Positions 54,012 to 63,015 of a DNA stretch of 64,000 bases are shown piece by piece (within the stretch, counting starts at the first letter, position 1; every line of letters begins with the position of its first letter). Position numbers and translations under genes: made by a program. The notes under the pieces are model-generated. The model was not told where the DNA came from and did not search any database. It worked only from the letters and a program-made list of their open reading frames with translations. Source of the DNA: Candidatus Marivariicella framensis. Lineage in GTDB: Bacteria > Bacteroidota > Bacteroidia > Flavobacteriales > Flavobacteriaceae. The DNA is taken from assembly GCA_905182735.1 (NCBI GenBank), contig CAJJCT010000023.1, positions 59,497 to 123,496 on the forward strand, read 5' to 3'.

Positions 54012-55991
54012 ATGAATTTTTTTAAAGAAAAATTATCAAATAAAAAACTACTCGAACTTTATAGATCACTTCTTCTTCCAAGGAAAATTGAAGAAAAAAT
54101 GTTGCTCTTAATAAGACAAGGTAAGGTTTCAAAATGGTTTGGAGGTATTGGTCAAGAAGCCATTTCAGTTGGAGTTACATCTGCTCTTGAAAACGATGAG
54201 TATGTTTTACCAATGCATAGAAATTTAGGAGTTTTCACTACCAGAAAAATTGAATTAAAAAAACTTTTTGCTCAATGGCAAGGAAAACCATCTGGTTTTA
54301 CAAAAGGAAGAGATAGAAGTTTTCATTTTGGAACACAAGATTATAACATAATTGGAATGATATCTCACTTAGGACCTCAGTTTGGAATTGCAAATGGAAT
54401 TAGTTTGTCTTGTAAAATAAAGAAAGAAAAATCAGTTTGTGCTGTATTTACTGGTGAAGGAGGGACTAGTGAAGGTGATTTTCATGAAGCACTAAACGTT
54501 GCTTCTGTATGGAACCTGCCTGTATTATTTTGTATAGAAAACAATGGCTATGGTTTATCTACTCCAACAAAAGAACAGTTTGTATTAAAAAATATTTCTG
54601 ACAGAGGTATTGCATATTCAATGGATTCACACACAATCGATGGAAATAATATATTAGAAGTCTATTCTAAAGTTGATAAAATTTTAAAGAGTCAACGTAA
54701 AAACCCAAGACCAGTCTTAATTGAATTTAAAACATTTAGAATTAGAGGTCATGAAGAGGCGAGTGGAGTTTCTTACGTTCCTGAAAATTTAATGGATGAG
54801 TGGAAGCTTAAAGATCCTGTTTCTAATTATGAGAGCTTTTTATTTAAAGAAGGCATATTAAACGAAGAGCTAAAAAACAAAATACATCTAGACATTCACA
54901 ATGAAATTAAATCAGAATGGGATAGTGCTAATAATTCGTCAGAAGTTGAACCAACTATAAATCATGAATTAGGTGATGTTTATTCTCCAGTATCAAAAGA
55001 TTCATTAGTTACAGCTAACCAAGAAAGAATAAGTAAAAGATTTGTAGATGTAATTTCAGACACTCATCATGAAGCAATGTTACTAAATGATGATTTGGTT
55101 GTTATGGGGCAAGATATTGCTGAATATGGAGGAGTTTTTAAAATAACTAAAGGTCTTTTAAAGAAATATGGGAAAGACAGGGTTAGAAATACTCCTATAT
55201 GTGAATCTGTAATTGTGTCAACCGCATATGGCCTGGCTATTAAAGGTCATAAATCAATAGTAGAAATGCAATTTGCTGACTTTGTTTCAAGTGGTTTTAC
55301 ACCCGTAGTTAATCTATTAGCAAAATCTTATTATAGATGGGGTCAAACTGCTAATGTTGTGATTAGAATGCCATGTGGAGGTGGAGTAGGGGCAGGACCA
55401 TTTCATTCCCAAAGTAACGAATCATGGTTTACAACTGTTCCTGGTCTTAAAGTTGTGTATCCTGCTTTTCCATTTGAGGCTAAAGGCTTGTTACATATGG
55501 CTATAGATGATCCTAATCCTGTATTATTTTTTGAGCATAAAAAACTTTATAGGTCTATTGAAGAGCCTGTGCCTAATGATAAGTATTCTTTAGAGTTTGG
55601 AAAAGCTACTATAAGAAAAAAAGGCGATGAAATAGTTATCATTTCATATGGACTTGGAGTTCATTGGGCTATTGAAGAATCTAATGAACATCCTGATGAT
55701 AAAATATGTGTGATTGATTTAAATACGCTTGTTCCTTGGGATCAAAATACAGTCTTTGAGATGGTAAAGAAATGTAATAAAGTTATTCTACTTCAAGAAG
55801 ACAGTATGTTTGGAGGTTATATGGGAGAAATATCTGCTCAAATAGCAGAAAAATGTTTTGAATATCTTGATGGACCCATTATGAGGGTTGGGTCGTTAGA
55901 TACACCTGTACCGTTTGCTTCAAAACTTGAAACACAATATCTACCTAAACAAAGGCTAAAAGAAAAAATTATTGAACTTTTGAATTATTAA
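54012..55991 (+). CDS. Alpha-ketoacid dehydrogenase E1, fused alpha and beta subunits (659 aa)
   Basis: ThDP-dependent E1 component in one chain of 659 residues. The alpha part has RQGKVSKWFGGIGQEAISVG, FTGEGGTSEGDFHEALNVAS (ThDP/Mg motif) and IENNGYGLSTPT. The beta part has VVMGQDIAEYGGVFKITKGL, TPICESVIVSTAYGLAIKGH and MQFADFVSSGFTPVVN. The pattern is that of branched-chain 2-oxoacid dehydrogenase E1 in Bacteroidota, feeding branched-chain acyl-CoA for fatty acid synthesis. E2 and E3 are not nearby. It differs from the 804-residue E1 at 30921. The stop codon overlaps the small membrane ORF at 55988. Confidence 0.93.
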   Translation: MNFFKEKLSNKKLLELYRSLLLPRKIEEKMLLLIRQGKVSKWFGGIGQEAISVGVTSALENDEYVLPMHRNLGVFTTRKIELKKLFAQWQGKPSGFTKGRDRSFHFGTQDYNIIGMISHLGPQFGIANGISLSCKIKKEKSVCAVFTGEGGTSEGDFHEALNVASVWNLPVLFCIENNGYGLSTPTKEQFVLKNISDRGIAYSMDSHTIDGNNILEVYSKVDKILKSQRKNPRPVLIEFKTFRIRGHEEASGVSYVPENLMDEWKLKDPVSNYESFLFKEGILNEELKNKIHLDIHNEIKSEWDSANNSSEVEPTINHELGDVYSPVSKDSLVTANQERISKRFVDVISDTHHEAMLLNDDLVVMGQDIAEYGGVFKITKGLLKKYGKDRVRNTPICESVIVSTAYGLAIKGHKSIVEMQFADFVSSGFTPVVNLLAKSYYRWGQTANVVIRMPCGGGVGAGPFHSQSNESWFTTVPGLKVVYPAFPFEAKGLLHMAIDDPNPVLFFEHKKLYRSIEEPVPNDKYSLEFGKATIRKKGDEIVIISYGLGVHWAIEESNEHPDDKICVIDLNTLVPWDQNTVFEMVKKCNKVILLQEDSMFGGYMGEISAQIAEKCFEYLDGPIMRVGSLDTPVPFASKLETQYLPKQRLKEKIIELLNY

Positions 55992-56113
55992 TTATTCCTT
56001 TTTTCAAAGTTTTCCTTTTTTTTATTTTTTACACGTTTAAATATTAAAACAACGATTATTATTCCTAATAAGGCATACAACAAAACATATGGAATTATAA
56101 TCAAAGGATTCAT
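55988..56113 (-). CDS. Small single-pass membrane protein, 41 residues
   Basis: An unannotated 41-codon frame with an ATG at 56113. One hydrophobic helix near the N-terminus (PLIIIPYVLLYALLGIIIV, then VLIF) is followed by a strongly basic tail, KRVKNKKKENFEKRNN, giving an expected N-out/C-in helix. It starts 10 bases after the stop of the ybjQ-family gene on the same strand and probably belongs to that transcript. No family is recognised. It is too short for most automated callers. Whether it is translated needs proteomic or ribosome data. Confidence 0.6.
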   Translation of the reverse strand: MNPLIIIPYVLLYALLGIIIVVLIFKRVKNKKKENFEKRNN

Positions 56114-56123
56114 TCTTGAAATT

Positions 56124-56438
56124 TTAGTTGACAGTTACAGCAGTTCCATATGCTAATATCTCAGAAGCACCCTGCATTACCATTGAAGTAGTTATTCTAA
56201 CATTTACAATCGCATTAGCACCCATTTTAATTGCATCTTCTTCCATTCTTTTTAAAGCTTGTTCACGAGAATCTGCTTGAAGTTTTGTATACTCTGAAAT
56301 TTCTCCACCAATCAGATTTTTCAAACCTGCAAATATGTCCGAGCCAACGTTTCGAGCTCTAACAGTACTTCCACGGGCAATTCCATGAACTTTAGAAATA
56401 TTTAAGTTAGGTAGGTCAGGGGTATTTACAATTATCAT
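56124..56438 (-). CDS. YbjQ family (UPF0145) protein
   Basis: A 104-residue protein of the YbjQ/heavy-metal-binding-like family, often forming ring-shaped pentamers. It has IIVNTPDLPNLNISKVHGIA, GSTVRARNVGSDIFAGLKN, LQADSREQALKRMEEDAIK and MGANAIVNVRITTSMVMQG in the typical order. The function is unknown in most bacteria. The gene overlaps the amidohydrolase upstream by 4 bases (ATGA), so the two are translationally coupled, and it is followed by a small membrane ORF. Confidence 0.93.
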   Translation of the reverse strand: MIIVNTPDLPNLNISKVHGIARGSTVRARNVGSDIFAGLKNLIGGEISEYTKLQADSREQALKRMEEDAIKMGANAIVNVRITTSMVMQGASEILAYGTAVTVN

Positions 56439-57562
56439 TTTAAAAGATTTTTATCAATGTTAGGGAAAAGCTTTAAAGCGTTTTCATAATATAAGGATTT
56501 TAAAACTGAATCAGGAAGTGAAAGGCCATACATTTTCCAGTGAGCATGACGCTTTCTATAATAGTCAAAATATTCATCATCAGTCTCTAACACTCTAAAA
56601 TAGGTATAATATTCAGTTACATTATAGGAATCTTTTCCGAAAAGTATTCGATTTTTATATTTAATTAAAAAATTTCTAGCTTTTTTTGGCTGTCTTCCTA
56701 ATTCAGCAAGAACTGCACCTATTTCTGTCATAACATTTTTATATTTATCCAAATGATCAGATAGAGCATCCAAATCATTAGCCATCCATCCCATATGAGC
56801 ATTTATGAATGTTGTCTCTGGATTTTTTCTAAAAATATCATGTTGTTCAGACATTACAGTTTCAAATGAAGGATATTTAGAAGAATCTCCTCTGTATCTT
56901 CCTGGTTTCTGTCTTAATTCAAGCCATCGCTCATTATATTCATTTTTATCAAACCAAAATGATTCAGGCTCCCCAGAATGTATTAATACTGGAATATTTA
57001 ATTTTCCACACAGGCTCCATATAGGGTCTAATCGTGGATCGTTTACACTAATTCTATTTCCACTTGAGTCTTTATCTGTTAAACCTAATGATTTATATAC
57101 TTTAAGACCTATAACTCCTTCTCTAACAGCGTCTTGAATAATTTTTATGTTATTAGATTCAAAATTAGAATCGTCTATTTTTTCAAAATCAATATTTACA
57201 AACAAACCAAATCGAGTAGGGGCTGACTCCTTAATGTTTTTAAGTGATTTCTCTAAATATAAACCCCGAAAACCACTCAAATTAATCATATATGCCATAT
57301 TAAGGCTGTCCATTTCTGAAACAAGGTTATTAAGATTTTTAAGTGGCATATCAAATTGATGATTATGAACATCAATAAATGGAAATTTAGATTTTTTTAA
57401 TTTAGTTTCTTTAATGTCTAGAGTAGATATTGGAGAGTATTTCTCTATATCCATTACATTGTTTTTTGTTTGTATGTATGAAATAGAAAAATAAACCAAA
57501 GAAGTTATTATAAAAATAAAAAAAACTACTTTAATTAAGTTTTTTATGGTAATCCAAATCAT
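56435..57562 (-). CDS. Membrane-anchored amidohydrolase-family TIM-barrel protein
   Basis: A 375-residue protein whose first helix (about 5-27: NLIKVVFFIFIITSLVYFSI) probably anchors it in the membrane with the enzyme outside. The barrel starts FIDVHNHQFDMPLKNLNNL with the HxH metal motif, followed by GVIGLKVYKSLGL, LNIPVLIHSGEPESFW, and FINAHMGWMANDLDALSDHL with later metal His. ILFGKDSYNV is the last conserved Asp motif. This is the amidohydrolase-2 (ACMSD-like) family; substrates vary widely. Its stop overlaps YbjQ and its start is 9 bases after the DUF2911 gene. Confidence 0.85.
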   Translation of the reverse strand: MIWITIKNLIKVVFFIFIITSLVYFSISYIQTKNNVMDIEKYSPISTLDIKETKLKKSKFPFIDVHNHQFDMPLKNLNNLVSEMDSLNMAYMINLSGFRGLYLEKSLKNIKESAPTRFGLFVNIDFEKIDDSNFESNNIKIIQDAVREGVIGLKVYKSLGLTDKDSSGNRISVNDPRLDPIWSLCGKLNIPVLIHSGEPESFWFDKNEYNERWLELRQKPGRYRGDSSKYPSFETVMSEQHDIFRKNPETTFINAHMGWMANDLDALSDHLDKYKNVMTEIGAVLAELGRQPKKARNFLIKYKNRILFGKDSYNVTEYYTYFRVLETDDEYFDYYRKRHAHWKMYGLSLPDSVLKSLYYENALKLFPNIDKNLLK

Positions 57563-57571
57563 TGTATATAT

Positions 57572-58120
57572 CTAAAGATAATTTAATGGGATAAGAACTA
57601 ATGTTGAATCCCAACGAATTCTAATAGAAGTGCCTAAACTATCATCAATAAAATCAATAGTTAATTGTTCCACAGTTTCAGTCATTTGGTTGGAAGAAAC
57701 GTTCACTGAAATAAGATCATTATCATAATCTGGTTCCATATAACCAAATGCTCCAGCATCAGTATTTAATGTTATTTTCCAAGAATCTTTATAAGGAACG
57801 GCATACATTCGATATTTACCTGAATCAATCAATCGTCCAGCAAAGAATATGGATTCATTTGTTTCAAATGTAGTTGCAAAATTAGCTCCCAATCTCCAAT
57901 AATTGTTAAAGGGAACTAATGCACCATCAGATAATTCGCCAAATATTAGTCTTTCCTTCTTAAAAGGACGACTATAATCAACTTCCATAACCAATGATTC
58001 TTTTACTAATTCAGAAGAACCTCTTGGACTAGCTGGATTTAAAAATGACACATATATCAATCCACATATAATGATAAGGAATAAAACTCCAACAATTTTT
58101 AAAATTTTTGATACTTTCAT
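57572..58120 (-). CDS. DUF2911 domain protein
   Basis: A 182-residue protein with a single N-terminal transmembrane or signal helix (IVGVLFLIIICGLIYVSFL). The DUF2911 core has ESLVMEVDYSRPFKKERLIF and VPFNNYWRLGANFATTFETN, then SGKYRMYAVPYKDSWKITLN. The C-terminus carries FIDDSLGTSIRIRWDSTLVL. The family is common in Bacteroidota secretomes and has no known activity. It is the first gene of an apparent operon of four (DUF2911, amidohydrolase, YbjQ, small membrane protein) on the minus strand. Confidence 0.9.
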   Translation of the reverse strand: MKVSKILKIVGVLFLIIICGLIYVSFLNPASPRGSSELVKESLVMEVDYSRPFKKERLIFGELSDGALVPFNNYWRLGANFATTFETNESIFFAGRLIDSGKYRMYAVPYKDSWKITLNTDAGAFGYMEPDYDNDLISVNVSSNQMTETVEQLTIDFIDDSLGTSIRIRWDSTLVLIPLNYL

Positions 58121-58279
58121 AAATATATATTTTTATTAGCAATGCAATTTACATATTATTTAAGGGTGGGAGATGTATTTGTAGAAACAAATTCTATTTT
58201 ACATAATATAAATTATAGACTATTTAAATGAATCGCTCATATCATATAAATAGTACTATATTGAAGTATAATTCGTACA

Positions 58280-59548
58280 ATGAAGGATGATAAATTAGGA
58301 TTATGGTCTAGTACTTCCCTAGTTATTGGAAATATGGTTGGTTCTGGTATATTCTTACTTCCTGCATCCTTAGCTATATATGGTACAATAAGTATAATTG
58401 GTTGGCTGTTTTCTTCTGTGGGTGCTATTTTATTAGCATTAGTATTCGGAGAGTTATCTAAAATTTCAAATAAAAATCCTGGTGGACCATATTATTACAC
58501 AAGGAAATCATTTGGAGATTTACCTGCATTTCTTGTTGCTTGGGGCTATTGGATTTCTATTTGGTGTACAAATGCAGCTATTACTGTTGCTTTACTTGGA
58601 TATTTAGGTGTATTATTTCCAGAACTTAACTCCAATCCAATATTATCAATTTGTACAGGATTATTTTTTATTTGGTTTTTTACATGGATAAATTCAAGAA
58701 AAATAAACACTATTGGTCTTGTTCAGACTGTTACAACTGCACTAAAAATTATTCCAATAGTCTTTATAGGCTTTATAGGCTTATTTTATATTGATTTCAG
58801 TAATTTTTATCCTTTTAATGCCTCAGATCAATCTAATTTTGAAGCTATAACTGCAACAACAACTTTAACTTTTTTCGCCTTTTTAGGCATGGAAAGTGCG
58901 ACTATACCTAGTGATAAAGTAAATAATGCAAGTCAAACAATCAAAAAAGCTACTATTTATGGTACATTATTTACCATAATTATATATCTGATGAGTACTA
59001 TCTCTATAATGGGATTAATACCTCTTGATGATTTAGCTAATTCAAATGCTCCTTTTGCTGACGCTGCAGAAATAATTTCAGGTAGTTTTTCTAGAAAAAT
59101 TGTTGCCATTGGTGCAGTTATCGCTACCATGGGTGCTTTAAATGGATGGATCCTTATTCAAGGACAAATTCCAATGTCAGCTTCTATTGACGGGTTGTTT
59201 CCTGAGATATTTGGGAAGAAAAACAGTAACAACTCCCCTATTTCAGGAATTATAATCTCCAGTATTTTAATCTCATTTCTTTTACTTTTTAACTTCTCTA
59301 AAACTCTGGTTGAAGCCTTTACCTTCATGATTAAATTATCTACTTTATCAGTTATAACTCCATATTTATTTTCCACAGCTTGTCTGGCTCTTTTATCAAA
59401 GACCAATAATTTTAGACTAATAATTTCTTTTTTAGCATTTATTTTTTCAATTTGGATAATAATTGGTTGTGGAATTGAAACTGTAACCTTAGGTTTTATT
59501 ATGTTACTAACCGGTATTCCTTTTTATTTTTGGTTGAAAAGGAAATAA
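58280..59548 (+). CDS. APC family amino acid permease/antiporter
   Basis: Inner-membrane transporter of 422 residues with about 12 hydrophobic helices. The first helix has the unwound substrate loop GNMVGSGIFLLPASLA (GSG), and FGELSKISNKNPGGPYYYT is typical of helix 2-3. The region TTTLTFFAFLGMESATIPS (helix 6) carries the conserved ESA-like bend and the order fits basic amino-acid/agmatine antiporters such as AdiC, although specificity cannot be assigned. It overlaps in register with the next gene: 14 bases separate its stop from the ATG of the Rieske protein, so the two are likely one operon. Confidence 0.88.
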   Translation: MKDDKLGLWSSTSLVIGNMVGSGIFLLPASLAIYGTISIIGWLFSSVGAILLALVFGELSKISNKNPGGPYYYTRKSFGDLPAFLVAWGYWISIWCTNAAITVALLGYLGVLFPELNSNPILSICTGLFFIWFFTWINSRKINTIGLVQTVTTALKIIPIVFIGFIGLFYIDFSNFYPFNASDQSNFEAITATTTLTFFAFLGMESATIPSDKVNNASQTIKKATIYGTLFTIIIYLMSTISIMGLIPLDDLANSNAPFADAAEIISGSFSRKIVAIGAVIATMGALNGWILIQGQIPMSASIDGLFPEIFGKKNSNNSPISGIIISSILISFLLLFNFSKTLVEAFTFMIKLSTLSVITPYLFSTACLALLSKTNNFRLIISFLAFIFSIWIIIGCGIETVTLGFIMLLTGIPFYFWLKRK

Positions 59549-59562
59549 ACAATTATAAGAAA

Positions 59563-60648
59563 ATGGAAAAATACTACATAAACCCAAATATTGAAGAAGC
59601 TGAAACCTTACCTTCCTCTTTTTACAGAAGTAAAAAGGTTTTCAAAAAAGTCAAAAAAAATATTTTTCTAAAAGCTTGGCATTTTGTTGGAGATGAAAAC
59701 AGCCTAATTCCTTTAAGTAAAAGTGCTTATCCATTCATATTGTTGGATAATTTCTTGAGTGAACCCATGGTTTTAGTCAGAGATAACAACGATAAAATAA
59801 AGTGTTTTTCTAATGTCTGCACCCACAGGGGGAACATCGTAATTAGTGATCCTGGTAAGTATAAGAGTTTAACATGTGGCTATCATGGAAGAAAATTTGA
59901 TTTAAATGGAAAATTTAAATCAATGCCAGAATTTCAAAAAACAAAAGATTTTCCAAGAGCCTGTGATCATTTACATGAATTTAAGATAGAAAAGTTAGGT
60001 CCATTTTTATTTGCAGGTGTTAATCCTGAATTTGAACTAAGTGATACATTTAAAATAATGAAAGAAAGAATTGGCTTTCTTCCAATTAACCAATTCAAGT
60101 TAGATACTAATAAAAGCAAAGATTACTTGGTTAATTCAAATTGGGCTTTATATTGTGATAATTTTCTAGAAGGATTTCATATTCCATTTGTTCATGATGA
60201 CCTCAATGATGTTTTAGATTATGGAGATTATAAGACACTTACATATGACAAAATGAACCTTCAAATTGGATACACAGACTCAAGTGAAGAAGTCTTTGAT
60301 CTTCCTTTAAACCATCCAGATAATGGTAAAAATGTAGCTGCATATTATTACTGGGTATTTCCAAATATGATGTTTAATTTTTATCCTTGGGGGCTTTCTG
60401 TCAATATAGTAAAACCTATTTCAATAAATCAAACTAGAGTTTCATTTAGATCCTATGTTTATGATGAATCCAAGTTAAATAATGGTGCTGGAGCAGTATT
60501 AGACAAGGTGGAACGAGAAGATGAGTTTGTTGTTGAAGGTGTTCAAAAAGGTCTAAATTCTAGTTTCTATAAAGCTGGTCGCTTTTCTCCCACCCGTGAA
60601 AAAGGGGTACATCATTTTCACAAGTTACTGGCTGAGTTTATAAATTAA
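59563..60648 (+). CDS. Rieske non-haem iron oxygenase, alpha-subunit type
   Basis: A 361-residue ring-hydroxylating-type oxygenase. The Rieske cluster is CTHRGNIVISD...CGYHGRKFD (CxH, then CxxH), seen as CSNVCTHRG and LTCGYHGRKFD near residues 85-115. The catalytic domain has NWALYCDNFLEGFHIPFVHD, the mononuclear iron motif with two His, and a later acidic ligand region around EREDEFVVEGVQ. It probably uses electrons from a reductase elsewhere. Similar proteins act on choline-, carnitine- or aromatic-like substrates; the linked APC permease hints at an amine or amino-acid substrate. The frame is open from TTG 59530, but ATG 59563 is better. Confidence 0.88.
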   Translation: MEKYYINPNIEEAETLPSSFYRSKKVFKKVKKNIFLKAWHFVGDENSLIPLSKSAYPFILLDNFLSEPMVLVRDNNDKIKCFSNVCTHRGNIVISDPGKYKSLTCGYHGRKFDLNGKFKSMPEFQKTKDFPRACDHLHEFKIEKLGPFLFAGVNPEFELSDTFKIMKERIGFLPINQFKLDTNKSKDYLVNSNWALYCDNFLEGFHIPFVHDDLNDVLDYGDYKTLTYDKMNLQIGYTDSSEEVFDLPLNHPDNGKNVAAYYYWVFPNMMFNFYPWGLSVNIVKPISINQTRVSFRSYVYDESKLNNGAGAVLDKVEREDEFVVEGVQKGLNSSFYKAGRFSPTREKGVHHFHKLLAEFIN

Positions 60649-61062
60649 TATGTATCTGTTTTCTTTTGAATAAGACTTCTCTGCGTTTTTATTTAAAAAA
60701 ATCACTCTTCTCCTCCCATGTATCTCCTCCTCCACCCTTAACGGTTGGGGAATATCCCGTTTCAGAACTAATGAGAGTTTTAATATTCATTTGAAATTCA
60801 TCTATTATAAAGGTGATTTCTTTGGAATCTAGATTAGATATTAATTTTCATTCAGTTATACTGTGGATTAGTTATTCAGGTAATTTATTTTTTAATAATT
60901 TTAATGGATTTACTTACTGTACGACCCTGAATTTGAATAATATATATTCCATTATTAAATGAAGATAGATCTACATCAATTTTTCTCGAACTAGAAACTG
61001 ACCTTAATTGGTCAGAAGAAGTAACTTTTTCATCTTCTTAAAAGTAAGAAAATTAAAAACAA
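60649..61062. other. 414-base gene-free stretch with decayed coding DNA
   Basis: No intact gene lies here. On the minus strand are two short broken frames. One is the C-terminal T9SS sorting-domain relic listed separately (60885-61037). The other is an unrecognised run of about 51 codons ending at 60689, which includes ETGYSPTVKGGGGDTWEEK and is preceded by a stop. Both look like remains of one or more lost secreted-protein genes. I see no promoter, RNA gene or repeat. Confidence 0.6.
60885..61037 (-). pseudogene. Relic of a T9SS type A sorting domain
   Basis: A 50-codon frame with stops on both sides. The end resembles the C-terminal sorting domain that sends proteins through the type IX secretion system: KIDVDLSSFNNGIYIIQIQG, then RTVSKSIKIIKK and stop. 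The xxGIYIIQI strand and the closing Lys run are the family pattern. There is no start codon at the right place and nothing of the passenger domain, so this is the tail end of a deleted or decayed gene. It lies immediately downstream of the DoxX gene. Confidence 0.6.
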
Positions 61063-61500
61063 TTAGACTTTAGTCCGTTTTTTTCTGTTTATTAAATAAT
61101 ATAATCCTCCTGTTGACCATAAAGTCCATAGTACCAATATAGGCTGAAAAAACAAACGGAATAATCGCTTGGAATCAGTGTTTAAACCAAAAGCATCTAT
61201 ATTATTTACATATTGATTGATATTACCAGGGAAAATTAAAATATAAAAAATTGCCAAGCTAATACCTGTTATTACTTTTAGTTTTCCACCCAAGACCATC
61301 AAAGCTCCTAAAATAATTTCTACAACTCCTGATGCAAGTATTACAAAATCCATTAAATTTTCTTCATTAGTTATCCAAGTAGGTACTTGCGCTTGAAATT
61401 CAATTCTACTAAAGGTTAAATGTCCAATACCAATATATAGCATAGCTAAGCCTAAAAGAACTCTAAAAATATTTTGTAAGGTGATTGTTTTTATTTGCAT
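61063..61500 (-). CDS. DoxX-like membrane protein
   Basis: A 145-residue membrane protein with four hydrophobic segments: ILGLAMLYIGIGHLTF (as LLGLAMLYIGIGHLTF), FVILASGVVEIILGALMVLG, ITGISLAIFYILIFPGNI and LFFQPILVLWTLW. The layout and the GxxxIxxGxLM style motif match the DoxX/DoxD-type family, whose members are small membrane proteins of mostly unknown role, sometimes in sulphur or oxidative stress metabolism. The C-terminus is basic, so inside. It is divergent from the beta-lactamase-fold gene. Confidence 0.75.
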   Translation of the reverse strand: MQIKTITLQNIFRVLLGLAMLYIGIGHLTFSRIEFQAQVPTWITNEENLMDFVILASGVVEIILGALMVLGGKLKVITGISLAIFYILIFPGNINQYVNNIDAFGLNTDSKRLFRLFFQPILVLWTLWSTGGLYYLINRKKRTKV

Positions 61501-61530
61501 ATTTTTATAAATATAAAAAATTATATTCTT

Positions 61531-62943
61531 ATGAAGAACTGTTTTCTAGCACTACTACTCTCTTCTTTTATGTTTTATTCGTTTGGACAAATTAAAGAAA
61601 GTCAATCCATAGACAATATTTTTATGGAATGGAACAAACCTAATACACCAGGGGCTGCAATAGGAATTGTTAAAAATGGTAATCTTATTTATTCTAATGG
61701 GTATGGAATTGGTGACTTAGAACATGATATAGAAATAACTCCATCATCTGTTTTCTATATTGGTTCCGTTTCAAAACAATTTGTGACGTTTAGCATTTTA
61801 CTCCTTGAAGAACAAGGAAAATTAAATCTTGATGATAAAATTCAAAAATACTTGCCAGATTTTCCAGAATACGATACTCCTCTAACTATTCGGCATTTTA
61901 TTCACCATACTAGTGGTGTTCGAGACTATTTAACTTTAATGTATTTAAAAGGTAGGAGCTATTTAGATAAAACAGATAAAAATGAAGTCTATGAACTTAT
62001 AAAAAAGCAGAAAGAATTAAATTTCTCACCTGGAGAAAAATATTTGTATAGTAATTCTTGTTATTTTATGCTTGCAATGATAATTGAAAAGGCATCTGGT
62101 CAGTCATTAAAAATATTTGCATATGAAAATATTTTTGAGCCTTTAGGAATGAAAAATTCACTTTTTTATGATGACAATACTGATCTGATTAAAAATCGAG
62201 TATTTAGTTATAAAAAGAAAAATAACAAAGAAGGTTTTGATAATTTAATCATGAGATTTGATCTTGTTGGTTCGGGTGGAGTATATTCTAATATAGAAGA
62301 CTTGTTTTTATGGGATCAGAATTTTTATAATAATAAACTTGGAAATGGAGGGCAAAAGATCATCAATAAAATGCATGAAGAAGGTCTATTAAATAATACG
62401 GAAAGCAGTGGTTATGCTTTTGGATTGAATATTGGAGTTTACAGGGGACTCAAAACGGTTAGTCACGGAGGATCACTAGCTGGTTATCGGGCTCAATTAA
62501 TGCGATTCCCAGAGGAGAAAACTTCTATAATCATATTAGCCAACAGAGGGGATTCAAATCCAACAGACAAAACACTTCAGGTAGCGGACGTAATTCTTGA
62601 AAATGAATTTTCCGAAAAACCTCAAAAGAAAAAAGACAATACGGTACAAAACAGTACGAATAATTCAAAGAAGATTTTTCCAAAACAATTAATTGGTGAA
62701 TTAAAAGATTACACTGGAAATTTTTACAGTGAAGAATTAGACTTTAACTACCTGGTAATCCTTAGAGATGGAAAGTTGAAAGTTGAAATTTCAAATTATA
62801 AAGCACAAGACCTTATAAAATTTGGCATTGATACATTTAACATAGACAATGGCATAATTCATTTTAAAAGAGAAAACAAAGTAATTGTAGGTTTTGAACT
62901 TGATGCTGGAAGAGTAACTAATTTGAAATTTGAAAAAACATAA
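61531..62943 (+). CDS. Secreted serine beta-lactamase-fold hydrolase
   Basis: Protein of 470 residues with a clear signal peptide (MKNCFLALLLSSFMFYSFGQ). The beta-lactamase/penicillin-binding core has the SxxK motif YIGSVSKQFVTFSILL, the YxN motif YSNSCYFMLAMIIEKASG, and the third motif near SHGGSLAGYRAQLM. The last 120 residues form a lipocalin-like DUF3471-type tail (TGNFYSEELDFNYLVILRDG). These enzymes cleave esters or peptides, and resistance to beta-lactams cannot be inferred. The frame is open from 61495, but the ATG at 61531 gives the proper signal peptide. Confidence 0.9.
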   Translation: MKNCFLALLLSSFMFYSFGQIKESQSIDNIFMEWNKPNTPGAAIGIVKNGNLIYSNGYGIGDLEHDIEITPSSVFYIGSVSKQFVTFSILLLEEQGKLNLDDKIQKYLPDFPEYDTPLTIRHFIHHTSGVRDYLTLMYLKGRSYLDKTDKNEVYELIKKQKELNFSPGEKYLYSNSCYFMLAMIIEKASGQSLKIFAYENIFEPLGMKNSLFYDDNTDLIKNRVFSYKKKNNKEGFDNLIMRFDLVGSGGVYSNIEDLFLWDQNFYNNKLGNGGQKIINKMHEEGLLNNTESSGYAFGLNIGVYRGLKTVSHGGSLAGYRAQLMRFPEEKTSIIILANRGDSNPTDKTLQVADVILENEFSEKPQKKKDNTVQNSTNNSKKIFPKQLIGELKDYTGNFYSEELDFNYLVILRDGKLKVEISNYKAQDLIKFGIDTFNIDNGIIHFKRENKVIVGFELDAGRVTNLKFEKT

Positions 62944-63015
62944 TTAAAAATACCTAAACTTAATAATATAGTAAATATATATAGAATCTTAATTAAGAGG
63001 TTAAAAATCAACTAA

